Shown here piece after piece: positions 52,003 through 62,000 of a stretch of 64,000 nt of DNA. Origin of the DNA: CBDBLK01 sp965215445 (GTDB taxonomy: Bacteria; Bdellovibrionota; Bacteriovoracia; Bacteriovoracales; Bacteriovoracaceae); NCBI GenBank assembly GCA_965215445.1, contig CBDCDT010000002.1, forward strand, positions 2,170,001 to 2,234,000, given 5' to 3'. The number at the start of each line of letters is the position of its first letter. Position 1 is the first letter of the stretch. The translations under genes and the position numbers were made by a program. The notes under the pieces were generated by a model. That model saw only the letters and a list, made by a program, of their open reading frames with translations, was not told the origin of the DNA and searched no databases.

Positions 52003-52386
52003 ATGGTCACGATGCTTAAAAAAACCATTCTGTGTGTAGATGACGAAACGGATATTCTGGAACTTTTCCGCGACGAACTTCAGGAGTGCGGGCATTGCGT
52101 TTTGGAGGCCACCAACGTTAAAGACGCGCTTGCCTTGTTTGGCCAAAACCAGGTCGATTGTGTTATTTCCGACATCCGCATGCCCGGAGAAGACGGCCTC
52201 GAACTGGCCAAAAAGATCAAGGCACAAAAAAAAGACGTCCCCGTCTTTTTGGTCACTGGATTTTCCGATTACACAAGTGAAGAATTGGGACAAATTGGCG
52301 TCGATGCCGTCATTTTCAAACCCTTTGACCTCGAAGAAGTGATCTCCATGATCAGGGGAGTGGTTGAAGAGGAGGAATCTCAATAG
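52003..52386 (+). CDS. Single-domain response regulator
   Basis: 127 residues (ATG 52003, or 52012 MLKK). Receiver domain with acidic pocket CVDDETD, phosphoacceptor Asp57 in VISDIRMPGEDG, switch Thr in FLVTGFSD and Lys in FKPFD. No output domain, so it probably acts by protein contacts in a phosphorelay or as a CheY-like element. TATAAT (51998-52003) overlaps the first ATG, favouring the second. Confidence 0.85.
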   Translation: MVTMLKKTILCVDDETDILELFRDELQECGHCVLEATNVKDALALFGQNQVDCVISDIRMPGEDGLELAKKIKAQKKDVPVFLVTGFSDYTSEELGQIGVDAVIFKPFDLEEVISMIRGVVEEEESQ

Positions 52387-53281
52387 GACTGGCGTCCACC
52401 AGTTTTTTACTTTTCGTATCAATCTTATCAAAGTCTGTAACCGCATGTTGTGCTAAAACCTCTTTTTCCCTTTCACTGCAACTGTCACAAGTCTGGATGG
52501 CATAGTGTAAAAAAGTAAATTGCACTCCATAGGCCCCGTTGAGAACGCTGTCACATCCCACTGGCAAGGACGAATTGGGACAAGAAATATTATGGGGAAA
52601 AGTAGAGTGTTCTCCATGACCGTCGCTATGGCGTGCCTCGTGAAAGAGAGTGCTTATTCTAAAAATGCTCCCGGCCAGAGAATCTTCTTCACCGTCAAAC
52701 AAACGCGGGGAAAGGCGTACAATTCCCACTCTCGGGGTGGTAATGGGAAGCCAAATCTCTCTTGCATCATCTCTTATAAATTTAAACCAGGTTTGAAATT
52801 CCCCAAACCGAAAGGGAAAAAACCATTTGTTTGTCTCGACCCTTTGAAGAATCTCAAAAAGAAACCCCCCAACATTCATGGCATAGGCATATTCATCCAC
52901 CGTCTCGATGATTCTTCCTTGAGAAAAATAAAAATATCGCCACGCCAGAAAGTTTAGCAAAGAAGACTCATCTCTTTGAATGATGATTCTCTCTTGAAAA
53001 TCAAAACCTCCGGTAATCCACTTCACCCGGTCAAACAACCAGTTTTTTAATTCCTGGCAATTCACCTCTTCCATTTCAAATATTCCCTGCAACGTTTTTT
53101 TTGCCTTACGGGCACCCTCACTTTGCGAGTCATAATTGAGCCGGCAAAGGTTTTCCAAATCGCTCTGGATAATTTGCCGTTGTTCAAGAGGAAGCGAGCG
53201 GTCAAATTCCAACGCCCAAACGCTTTGTAATATTATTGCCGAAAGAATAAAAAATATTGATCTCATTTGTTTCATATTCAT
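52352..53281 (-). CDS. Exported putative metallopeptidase (HExxH)
   Basis: 309 residues with a signal peptide (MKQMRSIFFILSAIILQSVWA). Near the C-terminus FHEARHSDGHGEHS contains HEARH, an HExxH zinc site with further His/Glu downstream, and two Cys pairs (SCPNSSLPVGC, CDSC). No family identified. Start overlaps the LolA-like stop (ATGA), the third gene of an smc-lolA-like-this unit. The 3' end overlaps the response regulator gene tail to tail by 35 nt. Confidence 0.6.
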   Translation of the reverse strand: MNMKQMRSIFFILSAIILQSVWALEFDRSLPLEQRQIIQSDLENLCRLNYDSQSEGARKAKKTLQGIFEMEEVNCQELKNWLFDRVKWITGGFDFQERIIIQRDESSLLNFLAWRYFYFSQGRIIETVDEYAYAMNVGGFLFEILQRVETNKWFFPFRFGEFQTWFKFIRDDAREIWLPITTPRVGIVRLSPRLFDGEEDSLAGSIFRISTLFHEARHSDGHGEHSTFPHNISCPNSSLPVGCDSVLNGAYGVQFTFLHYAIQTCDSCSEREKEVLAQHAVTDFDKIDTKSKKLVDASPIEIPPLQPLP

Positions 53282-53895
53282 AATTGCCGAGTATTAGGAG
53301 GCGGAACAAAAACAAAATGTCCCTTTTTAAAATTTACGTTGATTTCAATAGAAGACAGGTTTAAAGCAAAATCCTTGCCGTCGGCAAAAACCAGTTCAAT
53401 ACGTTTGATTTTGTCAAAACTCTTTTGTCCTTTAAAAAAGATAATGGCGCTTTTAATTTGCGTGGCACTCACTCCCGCCGGAGTAAAGCTCAACGTACTG
53501 GTCGCTTGCTTGCTCTTTTTTGCAACCTTATAATAACGATTGTCGATCAGGCCCTGTCTTAAAATATCAAAAAGCCTGGCGTAGGGATTTTGTTTTTGGC
53601 CGGACTTCCCTGCCGAAGTGATAAGCTCACCCGGTTCTCCTTCAATAAAAGGCGCTGTATAATACCAACTCTTTTTGGAGTTGCTGACAAAAGAGATACT
53701 TTGTTTGCCTTGAATGGAAAAACGAATCTGACCGGGATAGCGGTAGTGGATGGCCCCTTGCGAGGTGCGCTTTTCCCGTCGCAAACTGGAAATATATTCT
53801 TGGGTGAAACGCGCCTTAAACGAAGGCGGCAAAAACGATTTGGCCTGAATTTGCATCAAGGTCAATAGCGAGACAATTCCAACAATTTGTTTCAC
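53278..53895 (-). CDS. lolA: LolA-family outer-membrane lipoprotein carrier protein
   Basis: 205 residues from a GTG. Signal peptide MKQIVGIVSLLTLMQIQA|KS, then the LolA half-barrel pattern FKARFTQEYISSLR, SQGAIHYRYPGQIRFSI, WYYTAPFIEGEPGEL. Such proteins ferry lipoproteins across the periplasm from LolCDE to the outer membrane. It lies 11 nt after smc. Assignment to LolA proper rather than a related carrier is likely but not certain. Confidence 0.75.
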   Translation of the reverse strand: MKQIVGIVSLLTLMQIQAKSFLPPSFKARFTQEYISSLRREKRTSQGAIHYRYPGQIRFSIQGKQSISFVSNSKKSWYYTAPFIEGEPGELITSAGKSGQKQNPYARLFDILRQGLIDNRYYKVAKKSKQATSTLSFTPAGVSATQIKSAIIFFKGQKSFDKIKRIELVFADGKDFALNLSSIEINVNFKKGHFVFVPPPNTRQL

Positions 53896-53906
53896 GGCCG
53901 TTTTCC

Positions 53907-56900
53907 TTAGTGCAATTGCACGCTCACCGCTTTGGAAACTCCCGGCTCCTGCATGGTCACGCCGTAGAGCCTGTCGTTGAGTTCCATGGTTTTTTTATTG
54001 TGAGTGATGAGAATAAATTGGGACTGGTCGCTCATTTCGCGCAGGAGTTCATTAAAGCGCCCCACATTGACGTCGTCCAAGGGAGCATCCACCTCGTCGA
54101 GCAGACAAAAGGGACTGGGCTTGACCAAAAAGATCGAAAAAATCAAGCTCAGAGCAGTCAATGCCTTTTCCCCTCCCGACATGAGGTTAATATCTTGCAT
54201 TTTTTTGCCCGGAGGTTGGGCGACAATTTCCACTCCGCAATCCTCATCGTCCATGTTCCCACTAATTTTAAGCCTCGCTTTGCCCCCGCCAAAAATAATG
54301 GGAAAGACTTTTTGAAAACACTCGTCCACTCGGGCAAAGGCCGTACCAAAACGCTCGTGTGATTTTCCATCTATATGCTGAATGGCCTGATCCAGGTCTT
54401 TAAGCGATTGCACCAACTCGCGCTCTTGTTCTTTTAAAAAATCACTGCGCTTTTTTTGCCTTTCAAAATCTTCCATCGCCTGCCAATTGACCTCGCCGAT
54501 GCCGTTTAAGCTATTTCTGTCTCGGCGCAGTTGCGAGGCATTTTCTTTGAGTTCGGAGGCACTACACTGGGAAAACTGGTAGGGAATTGCATCTAGTTTT
54601 TGCTCACCCTCTTCCGTCTGTACTCTATACATGCCGGAAAGGTCTGCAAGAGATTGGTATTCCTCTTGACTATAACCTAAAAAATCCCCTATCGAGCGGC
54701 GCAGGTCAACGCGGTATTTTTCAAACAGATCGCGGGTAAGTGTCGCCTCTTCCTCCATGTATTGGTTCAGTCGGGTTTCCCACTCAAAACAATTTTTCTC
54801 CGCCTGATTGATTTTTTGCGTGAGTGTTTTGACCTCCCCTTCACGTTCGCTCATACGTTGTACCAGTTGGGCCAATTCACCTTTGGCAGTGTGGAGAAGC
54901 TCTTGCTTTTGCGCCAACTGGTCTGCGGTCTCCCCATTCGAGGATTTCAAGTTTTGAATCTCTGCTTTTAAGGTATCGCACTCTTTGCGCCACTGAACAA
55001 TCAATTTTTGATCGCTCTCACATTTTGCCTTTCGTTGAGCAATTTGAAATTCCACGTCTTCAATTTGAGATTTTAAAGATTGAAAATGCTCTTCAAAAGA
55101 CTGCATATTCTCTTGCTCGGCCAGGCCTTGTCCGCGTTTGAGCGAATAATCTTCCCTGCACAACTCCAGTTTTTCCTTCTGCCCGGCATATTGCCGGGAC
55201 AGCTCGGACAACCTGGTCTGCTCATCGCTTTGCCTTTGCCGCCACCTCTTTTCTTCTTCTTCCAGTTTGTGCCACAAATTTTTGGTCTCTGCTTTGCGCT
55301 CTTCCAAGGCCTTCATGTGTTTGCGTCGGGAATCCCACTCCGCCTGCGCTGTCACCAGTTCTGCTCTGGTACGGTTGCCAATTTCCAAGTGTTCCCTCTC
55401 GCCGACTCGCAAATTCTCCAAGGCCTCTTGCTCTTTTGCAAGTTTTTGTTTCAAAGCGGAAATTTCCCGCGACAACAATTGCTCGGAATCGGAAAGCCTG
55501 GAAATTTGATTGTTGCGTTCAACCGCCCCCTGCAATTCATCCGAAGATTCGCGGCACTCAAAACTTATGCCGTCTCGGTGATTGCGAATAATCGACGTCC
55601 CGTCAAAACTGGCCACCGCCTTCCACTGGCCGCCCGCTTGAAACGCGGTATAATCCAGTTCGGGAGTTAAATAATGGCCGGCCAAGAGCGGCCGCAATGA
55701 AGAGCTGTACTCGGAGGGAACCCGCACCACTTTTGAAAGAGGAATCAAATCCCTTGATACTTCATCATCAGAAGTGCAAAGCTCACCGGGAATCCACAAG
55801 TCGCCCCCAAGTTCGCTTTTACTCTGTAACCATTGGATAAATTCATCCGCATTTTTTCCGCTGCTCACCAAACGGCCCATAAATTCGCGCAACAAAAGCT
55901 GCACGCCTTTGGCATAGCGCTCTTCCGTCTGAACCAGATTGTCGAGTACGGCAAAGGCCTTATCCCCTCGCTCTTTGAGAAAAGTGGAAACCCCTTTTTT
56001 GGTTCCGGCCAGGGAAGATTGAATTTCCCTAAAGGAATTGAGTTTGGATTCCACTAGGACAAATTCCCCGGTTTTTTTCTCCAGGGCCGCCCGGCACTCT
56101 CCCAGGCGCTGCTCGCTCGCTTCCCTTTGAGCGCGCAAACTCTCAGTCTTTTGCTCTGTCTTGACCAAACTTTCCACCAGAAGCTGCAAGGCCTTTTCGG
56201 CATCATCGGCAAGATCCCCGTCGCCATTTTGGCCTATTTTTTCAATTTCACTTTTTTGCCACTGATTTTGAAAAAGCGCCTGTTCGGCCTGAGTGAGTTC
56301 ACGGCGGGTGTGATCCAATTTCTCGGCAAGCTGGGCGAGCAACTGCTCTTCTTTCGATAGTTTTTCTCTCAATTGCTCCAAATCCCCGGCACCTTGAGAA
56401 GGCCCGGCACTTTGCTCTCTTTTATTTTCCCACTTGCGCTTGTGTTCCAGCAAATGCTCGCGCTTGGCCTTGCGCTCGGCGATTTCACTGTCTGCCGCAT
56501 CCACCTCACGCTCTCGCAACGCCAGTTCACCCTTGCGCTCCTCAAGACGAGACTCCAGATGTTTGAGTTTTTCCTCGGCCACCATCAACCCACTAGATAA
56601 AACATTGTACTCCCGTTGCATGTTTTCGAGTTTGGATTCGCTCTGGTCGCGCTGATGGCGCTCGCGCTCCAGAGAAATTTCCAACTGCTCGCGCCTGACC
56701 CTCCAGGTTTCCCGATCGAGCTTACTCTGGTGCAAATTCTCGCCATTTTTGCGAATGGCACGCAACTGATCGAAGGCCTTGTGGGAGGCCACCACCAGTT
56801 CGAGGCGGCGGACATTTTCTTTAAGCTGTTTCGCCCGACGGGCCTTGTCCGACTGGCCCTTTAAAAGCGACAAATGCTTTTCAATTTCCCCCTGCAAATC

Positions 56901-57494
56901 CTGCAAACGCCCCAAATTTTGCCGGGTAACTTCAATCTTGCGCATGGATTCGCGCCGGCGCATTTTAAACTTGGTGATGCCCGCCACTTCTTCGACAATC
57001 TGCCGGCGATCCAAAGGTTTGGACTGAACCAGGCGATCAATTTCCCCCTGAGCAATCACCGAGTAGGACTTGGCACCACTGCCGGTGTCCATAAAAACTT
57101 CCTGAATATCGCGCAGGCGACAAGGTTCGCCGTTGATGCGAAACTCGGTTTCACCGTCGCGGTAAAGTTTGCGGGTCAGTTGAATTTCGCTGGGGCCGCT
57201 CACCTGACGGCCGATGTGAATGAGTTTGCCTTCGGGGTTGTCGAGCACCAAAGTCACTTCGGCAAAGGGGCAGGGAGCATACTGGGAAGAGCCGGCAAAA
57301 ATCAAATCCTTCATGGACTGTCCGCGCAAATGCTTGGCCGACTGCCCGCCCATGACCCAAAAGAGGGCATCGACAATATTGGATTTACCGCAGCCGTTGG
57401 GGCCGACAATGCCGGTCACTCCGTCATCAAAACCGATCACCTGGCGGTCTTTAAACGATTTGAAACCCTGAAGAATCAGGCGTTTTAGTCTCAC
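53907..57494 (-). CDS. smc: Chromosome segregation protein SMC
   Basis: 1195 residues from a GTG. Walker A IVGPNGCGKSNIVDAL, long coiled coil to a hinge at about 520-660 (GVSTFLKERGDKAFAVLDN through FDGTSIIRN), second coiled coil, ABC signature NLMSGGEKALTALSL and Walker B FCLLDEVDAPLDD. Structural ATPase that condenses and segregates chromosomes with ScpA/ScpB, which are not in this window. Confidence 0.95.
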   Translation of the reverse strand: MRLKRLILQGFKSFKDRQVIGFDDGVTGIVGPNGCGKSNIVDALFWVMGGQSAKHLRGQSMKDLIFAGSSQYAPCPFAEVTLVLDNPEGKLIHIGRQVSGPSEIQLTRKLYRDGETEFRINGEPCRLRDIQEVFMDTGSGAKSYSVIAQGEIDRLVQSKPLDRRQIVEEVAGITKFKMRRRESMRKIEVTRQNLGRLQDLQGEIEKHLSLLKGQSDKARRAKQLKENVRRLELVVASHKAFDQLRAIRKNGENLHQSKLDRETWRVRREQLEISLERERHQRDQSESKLENMQREYNVLSSGLMVAEEKLKHLESRLEERKGELALREREVDAADSEIAERKAKREHLLEHKRKWENKREQSAGPSQGAGDLEQLREKLSKEEQLLAQLAEKLDHTRRELTQAEQALFQNQWQKSEIEKIGQNGDGDLADDAEKALQLLVESLVKTEQKTESLRAQREASEQRLGECRAALEKKTGEFVLVESKLNSFREIQSSLAGTKKGVSTFLKERGDKAFAVLDNLVQTEERYAKGVQLLLREFMGRLVSSGKNADEFIQWLQSKSELGGDLWIPGELCTSDDEVSRDLIPLSKVVRVPSEYSSSLRPLLAGHYLTPELDYTAFQAGGQWKAVASFDGTSIIRNHRDGISFECRESSDELQGAVERNNQISRLSDSEQLLSREISALKQKLAKEQEALENLRVGEREHLEIGNRTRAELVTAQAEWDSRRKHMKALEERKAETKNLWHKLEEEEKRWRQRQSDEQTRLSELSRQYAGQKEKLELCREDYSLKRGQGLAEQENMQSFEEHFQSLKSQIEDVEFQIAQRKAKCESDQKLIVQWRKECDTLKAEIQNLKSSNGETADQLAQKQELLHTAKGELAQLVQRMSEREGEVKTLTQKINQAEKNCFEWETRLNQYMEEEATLTRDLFEKYRVDLRRSIGDFLGYSQEEYQSLADLSGMYRVQTEEGEQKLDAIPYQFSQCSASELKENASQLRRDRNSLNGIGEVNWQAMEDFERQKKRSDFLKEQERELVQSLKDLDQAIQHIDGKSHERFGTAFARVDECFQKVFPIIFGGGKARLKISGNMDDEDCGVEIVAQPPGKKMQDINLMSGGEKALTALSLIFSIFLVKPSPFCLLDEVDAPLDDVNVGRFNELLREMSDQSQFILITHNKKTMELNDRLYGVTMQEPGVSKAVSVQLH

Positions 57495-57606
57495 AACCTA
57501 CACCCTTTTTGCACTTTTGCGATTTAACTTTACGCAAAAAAATCTCAAGCGTCCAGAACCGGCCCCCGCAAAAAGTGATTTTTTCACGCTCCGGCCCCCG
57601 TAAAGT

Positions 57607-57635
57607 TTGCCTTGCCTCAAATTTTGCGCTATAAC
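57607..57635 (+). promoter_or_regulatory. Promoter of tRNA-Val
   Basis: TTGCCT (57607-57612), 17-nt spacer, TATAAC (57630-57635), 29 bases before the tRNA 5' end. Confidence 0.6.
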
Positions 57636-57664
57636 TGGCCAATTTCACTAGCTTAGTGCATGGT

Positions 57665-57740
57665 GGGCGGTTAGCTCAGCTGGGAGAGCACCTGCCTTAC
57701 AAGCAGGGGGTCAGCGGTTCAAGCCCGTTACCGCCCACCA
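57665..57740 (+). tRNA. tRNA-Val (anticodon UAC)
   Basis: 76 nt with acceptor GGGCGGT/ACCGCCC, discriminator A and encoded CCA. D-arm, anticodon stem CCTGC/GCAGG and loop CTTACAA put anticodon TAC at 57698-57700. T-loop GTTCAAG. Reads GUA codons. Confidence 0.95.
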
Positions 57741-57770
57741 TGCATTACGCAATGCACAGGCTCACCTACT

Positions 57771-58571
57771 TCAAAAAAAAGTGACTTCAAAGCGATTAAC
57801 GGGGTGACCATCCAAAGTCCTATGTGTAGTTCTGACTTCAGCACAATCGCCAAAATAACATTGGCAAAAATACTTGATATTGAGGGGCCAAGCACCATGC
57901 TCCAAATTTCGGCCCAGGTAATGGCGGGTTTTCTCGTTGGTCTTGCAGGAAAAAGTAATTTCACGGCCGCTCAGCTTTTCTATTTTATAACTGAAATTCT
58001 TCTCGATCAGCTTTATTTGATTCTCGACAAGGTCAATAAAAGATTTTGCATCACCTCTGGTATTGCCAAAGCATTGGCGATAATTATCAACAGACGAAGA
58101 TTTAACCCAAGAAAAACTACCCCTGTTGTCACAAATCTTAGCGGCCAAAACATCGACAATTTCGGCACTCAAATAAGTCTTGGCCTGAACAAGCAATTTT
58201 TTCGACAATTGAAACGAAGCTAAAATTTTCTCAAATTCGTACTCCTTCTTGAGATAAGAACCCAATTTTAAAATCAGTTCCGGTCTCGAACCCCGATTGC
58301 CAAGCGCCCGCCTCGAAAAGGCCACATCACCACGAAACTGTCTGATTAAAGTTTTCCGGCAGACCTTGCCTTCATCGAGTAATTCCTGAGAAAGATTGAA
58401 GCTCTGTAAAAGTTTGTATATATGATTGTGTTTCAAATGGAGAAAAGAAGGGGCGGAAGGAACTCTGGCAATCTGAAAACTCTCGGCCTCGGAAAGCCCC
58501 AGAGTTTCAAGACATTCTCCCCAGCATTGCTGCATCCTGTGTACTCTTGAAGACTTTTTCTTCCGCTCCAT
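57771..58571 (-). CDS. Unknown protein between two tRNA genes, possibly V4R-like
   Basis: 266 residues from the ATG at 58571 (GGGAGGACGC upstream). Basic N-terminus (MERKKKSSRVHR), helical middle, and a C-terminal region with RHYLGRNLEHG, CQCYFGDC and HRTLDGHPVNRFEVTFF that loosely follows the end of V4R (4-vinyl reductase) domains. It lies on the opposite strand between tRNA-Val and tRNA-Gly, a typical place for acquired genes. Assignment tentative. Confidence 0.5.
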   Translation of the reverse strand: MERKKKSSRVHRMQQCWGECLETLGLSEAESFQIARVPSAPSFLHLKHNHIYKLLQSFNLSQELLDEGKVCRKTLIRQFRGDVAFSRRALGNRGSRPELILKLGSYLKKEYEFEKILASFQLSKKLLVQAKTYLSAEIVDVLAAKICDNRGSFSWVKSSSVDNYRQCFGNTRGDAKSFIDLVENQIKLIEKNFSYKIEKLSGREITFSCKTNEKTRHYLGRNLEHGAWPLNIKYFCQCYFGDCAEVRTTHRTLDGHPVNRFEVTFF

Positions 58572-58694
58572 GCGTCCTCCCGTTTTTACATCCTTATCGT
58601 TATGATTTAATTTATCTTTACTTGTTTTTCTCTTGCCCAAGCAAAAAACAGACTTTAAAACTCGGCAATACGCAGACCACAACGCAGCAAAGAC

Positions 58695-58723
58695 TTGCCC
58701 AAAGTCTGAGGATGGTTTAAATT
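58695..58723 (+). promoter_or_regulatory. Promoter of tRNA-Gly
   Basis: TTGCCC (58695-58700), 17-nt spacer, TAAATT (58718-58723), ending 13 bases before the tRNA. Confidence 0.55.
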
Positions 58724-58736
58724 GTGTGAAAAATTA

Positions 58737-58811
58737 GCGGGTGTAACTCAGTGGTAGAGTCCCGGCCTTCCAAGCCGGTTGTCGCGCGTTCGAATCGCGT
58801 CGCCCGCTCCA
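58737..58811 (+). tRNA. tRNA-Gly (anticodon UCC)
   Basis: 75 nt. Acceptor GCGGGTG/CGCCCGC, encoded CCA end, D-arm ACTC/GAGT, anticodon stem CCGGC/GCCGG with loop CTTCCAA, anticodon TCC at 58769-58771, T-loop TTCGAAT. Reads GGA codons. Confidence 0.95.
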
Positions 58812-59000
58812 TTTGTCAAAGTCCTCGAACTACCGGCCGCAGCAAAATCGAGGGAACGAGAGTTTTTCGCCCCCGTTCCGCTTTCTACCCATTCCTTACC
58901 CACTAAATAGTGAATCCTGACCTTGTTTTCCCCAATCTCGATTTTCCCGATCAGACGCTTGGAAACAAGACTTTTTTTCTCGGAATTGGCGACATTTCTC

Positions 59001-62000
59001 GTTTCAATCTACGCCCCCGCACGGAGGGCGACCAAGTTAGTGATAAATGTTGCCCGCAAATCGTGGTTTCAATCCACGCCCTCGCACGGAGGGCGACAAA
59101 ACGGCGTATGTTACCAGCAGTCTCTACAAGGGTTTCAATCCACGCCCCCGCACGGAGGGCGACTGAAGATTCATCAAACTGGCCTTTAAAAATTGAGGTG
59201 TTTCAATTCACGCCCCCGCACGGAGGGCGACAGTATTTCTGACCTCTCGATCCAGGCCTACCGAGTTTCAATCCACGCCCCTGCGTGAGGGGCGACTAGG
59301 TTTGCCGATGCTAAGGCAGCCAACAAGGCAGTTTCAATCCACGCCCCTGCGTGAGGGGCGACAGGGGATGCCGCATTTCCCAAGGTAGATATTGTTGTTT
59401 CAATCCACGCCCCTGCGTGAGGGGCGACTGCCTCTATTTGCCCGTTACTCATTCATCCTTCCAGTTTCAATCCACGCCCCTGCGTGAGGGGCGACGTGTC
59501 CTGCTCTAATGTCATCCTCGACCAAAGAAGGTTTCAATCCACGCCCCTGCGTGAGGGGCGACAATAAGAGTTGAGTTAGAGTTCATCCAACCAGAGTTTC
59601 AATCCACGCCCCTGCGTGAGGGGCGACTTCGTCCCCGGAGAGGATGTGCTCGCTATTTTCGGTGTTTCAATCCACGCCCCTGCGTGAGGGGCGACGATAG
59701 ACATTTATCAAATATACGGGATTCGTGAGTTTCAATCCACGCCCCTGCGTGAGGGGCGACTACATCGTCTTTGATGATGAGGTGAGAGGGTATCGTTTCA
59801 ATCCACGCCCCTGCGTGAGGGGCGACCTCATTCTGATCCAATCAATAATCCTCATTTCTTGCGTTTCAATCCACGCCCCTGCGTGAGGGGCGACTAAAAA
59901 AGAAAGTGGATGCAAAGGCCGGAACCAGTTTCAATCCACGCCCCTGCGTGAGGGGCGACCGGTTGACGAGATCATGAGTCTCTATATGGAGCGGTTTCAA
60001 TCCACGCCCCTGCGTGAGGGGCGACTTTTTTGCTTGCTTTTATAAATGCTCACCTAACAGTTTCAATCCACGCCCCTGCGTGAGGGGCGACTTGACTGGC
60101 TGAAAGACGAATTAATCAATATATCTGTTTCAATCCACGCCCCTGCGTGAGGGGCGACTTTCCAAGAATTGTGCTTTCTGTTCCGGTTTAGGTGTTTCAA
60201 TCCACGCCCCTGCGTGAGGGGCGACCAAGCTCGCCCTTCCAATGTGTTTCAATTATCCATGTTTCAATCCACGCCCCTGCGTGAGGGGCGACAGTTCCTT
60301 TGCATCTCTAATAAGAGCAAAACTATGTTTCAATCCACGCCCCTGCGTGAGGGGCGACAATAGACCAAGAGAGAGTCTTTCAAATGTGCAGGTTTCAATC
60401 CACGCCCCTGCGTGAGGGGCGACTTCTTTGCCAATGGTTGCGCTGCCATTCAAACAGCGTTTCAATCCACGCCCCTGCGTGAGGGGCGACGTCAGTCTCA
60501 ATTTTTTTTGCGGTCGAGTGAATTAGTTTCAATCCACGCCCCTGCGTGAGGGGCGACTCGTTAAGGCAGTGCGTGCCGAGCGCGAAGCCGGTTTCAATCC
60601 ACGCCCCTGCGTGAGGGGCGACGTTTTCTCGACCGCTACTCTCTCAGCTGAGAAAGGTTTCAATCCACGCCCCTGCGTGAGGGGCGACGGCCTCCAACGA
60701 TTTGGCCAGATCACCAAAAACAAAGTTTCAATCCACGCCCCTGCGTGAGGGGCGACTAAAATGTGGTCAACCTCTACATTTTGTTTCGTGTTTCAATCCA
60801 CGCCCCTGCGTGAGGGGCGACATGGGTATCAATTATAGGTCTTTCAATTCTGGGGTTTCAATCCACGCCCCTGCGTGAGGGGCGACTCGTTAGGAGACTT
60901 TATGTGGCCATTACTAGGAAGTTTCAATCCACGCCCCTGCGTGAGGGGCGACATTTCGGCGCGAGTCTTAACATTTGACTGCTTGCGTTTCAATCCACGC
61001 CCCTGCGTGAGGGGCGACTAGGTACCGATAAAAAAGACTCCATCCCAAGCACCGTTTCAATCCACGCCCCTGCGTGAGGGGCGACGAGAGTTCCAGATGA
61101 CCGTCCGGCAAATAGTCGAGTTTCAATCCACGCCCCTGCGTGAGGGGCGACTTGTTGAGGAACACAATCAAACACAGTTTTACAAGTTTCAATCCACGCC
61201 CCTGCGTGAGGGGCGACCGTATGCAACAGCACTGGCCATCTCCGTCTTACCTGTTTCAATCCACGCCCCTGCGTGAGGGGCGACAAGAGATGGGAGCGTT
61301 TAACTGGCCACTGGTTCCGTTTCAATCCACGCCCCTGCGTGAGGGGCGACGAATAGACAGAAATTTATCGTTTCTACTGGCAGTTTCAATCCACGCCCCT
61401 GCGTGAGGGGCGACATTATACCGCCGAGCATAATAAGCAGGAAGAAGTAGTTTCAATCCACGCCCCTGCGTGAGGGGCGACATCCTTTCAGGGCCGGGTT
61501 TAGGCCCATCATCGTGGTTTCAATCCACGCCCCTGCGTGAGGGGCGACAACCGCTTTCGGGGTCAGGTTGATTTATTGGAAGTTTCAATCCACGCCCCTG
61601 CGTGAGGGGCGACTGAAAAATATCGAGGAAATACCACTCGTACCGGGGTTTCAATCCACGCCCCTGCGTGAGGGGCGACTTTCCCTCTTTGAGTTTGTTC
61701 ATTTCTGAAAGGGGTTTCAATCCACGCCCCTGCGTGAGGGGCGACTGTGGGCCTCTTGGACAAGCACGTTGATGCGAACAAGTTTCAATCCACGCCCCTG
61801 CGTGAGGGGCGACTTACCTCACGCTCAAGTTTGGCCGCCAATTTAGGCGTTTCAATCCACGCCCCTGCGTGAGGGGCGACGCGGTAAATATTGTTTGAAA
61901 ACCCGTTAGTTATGTTTCAATCCACGCCCCTGCGTGAGGGGCGACTTCAGACCCCAGCGACTCAATTTGCTCTGGACTGTTTCAATCCACGCCCCTGCGT

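Noticed and set aside
60245..60252. GTTTCAAT inside a spacer, suggesting a truncated repeat
   Set aside because: Only 8 bases match and the spacing between the two neighbouring full repeats is normal, so it is a spacer sequence by chance.
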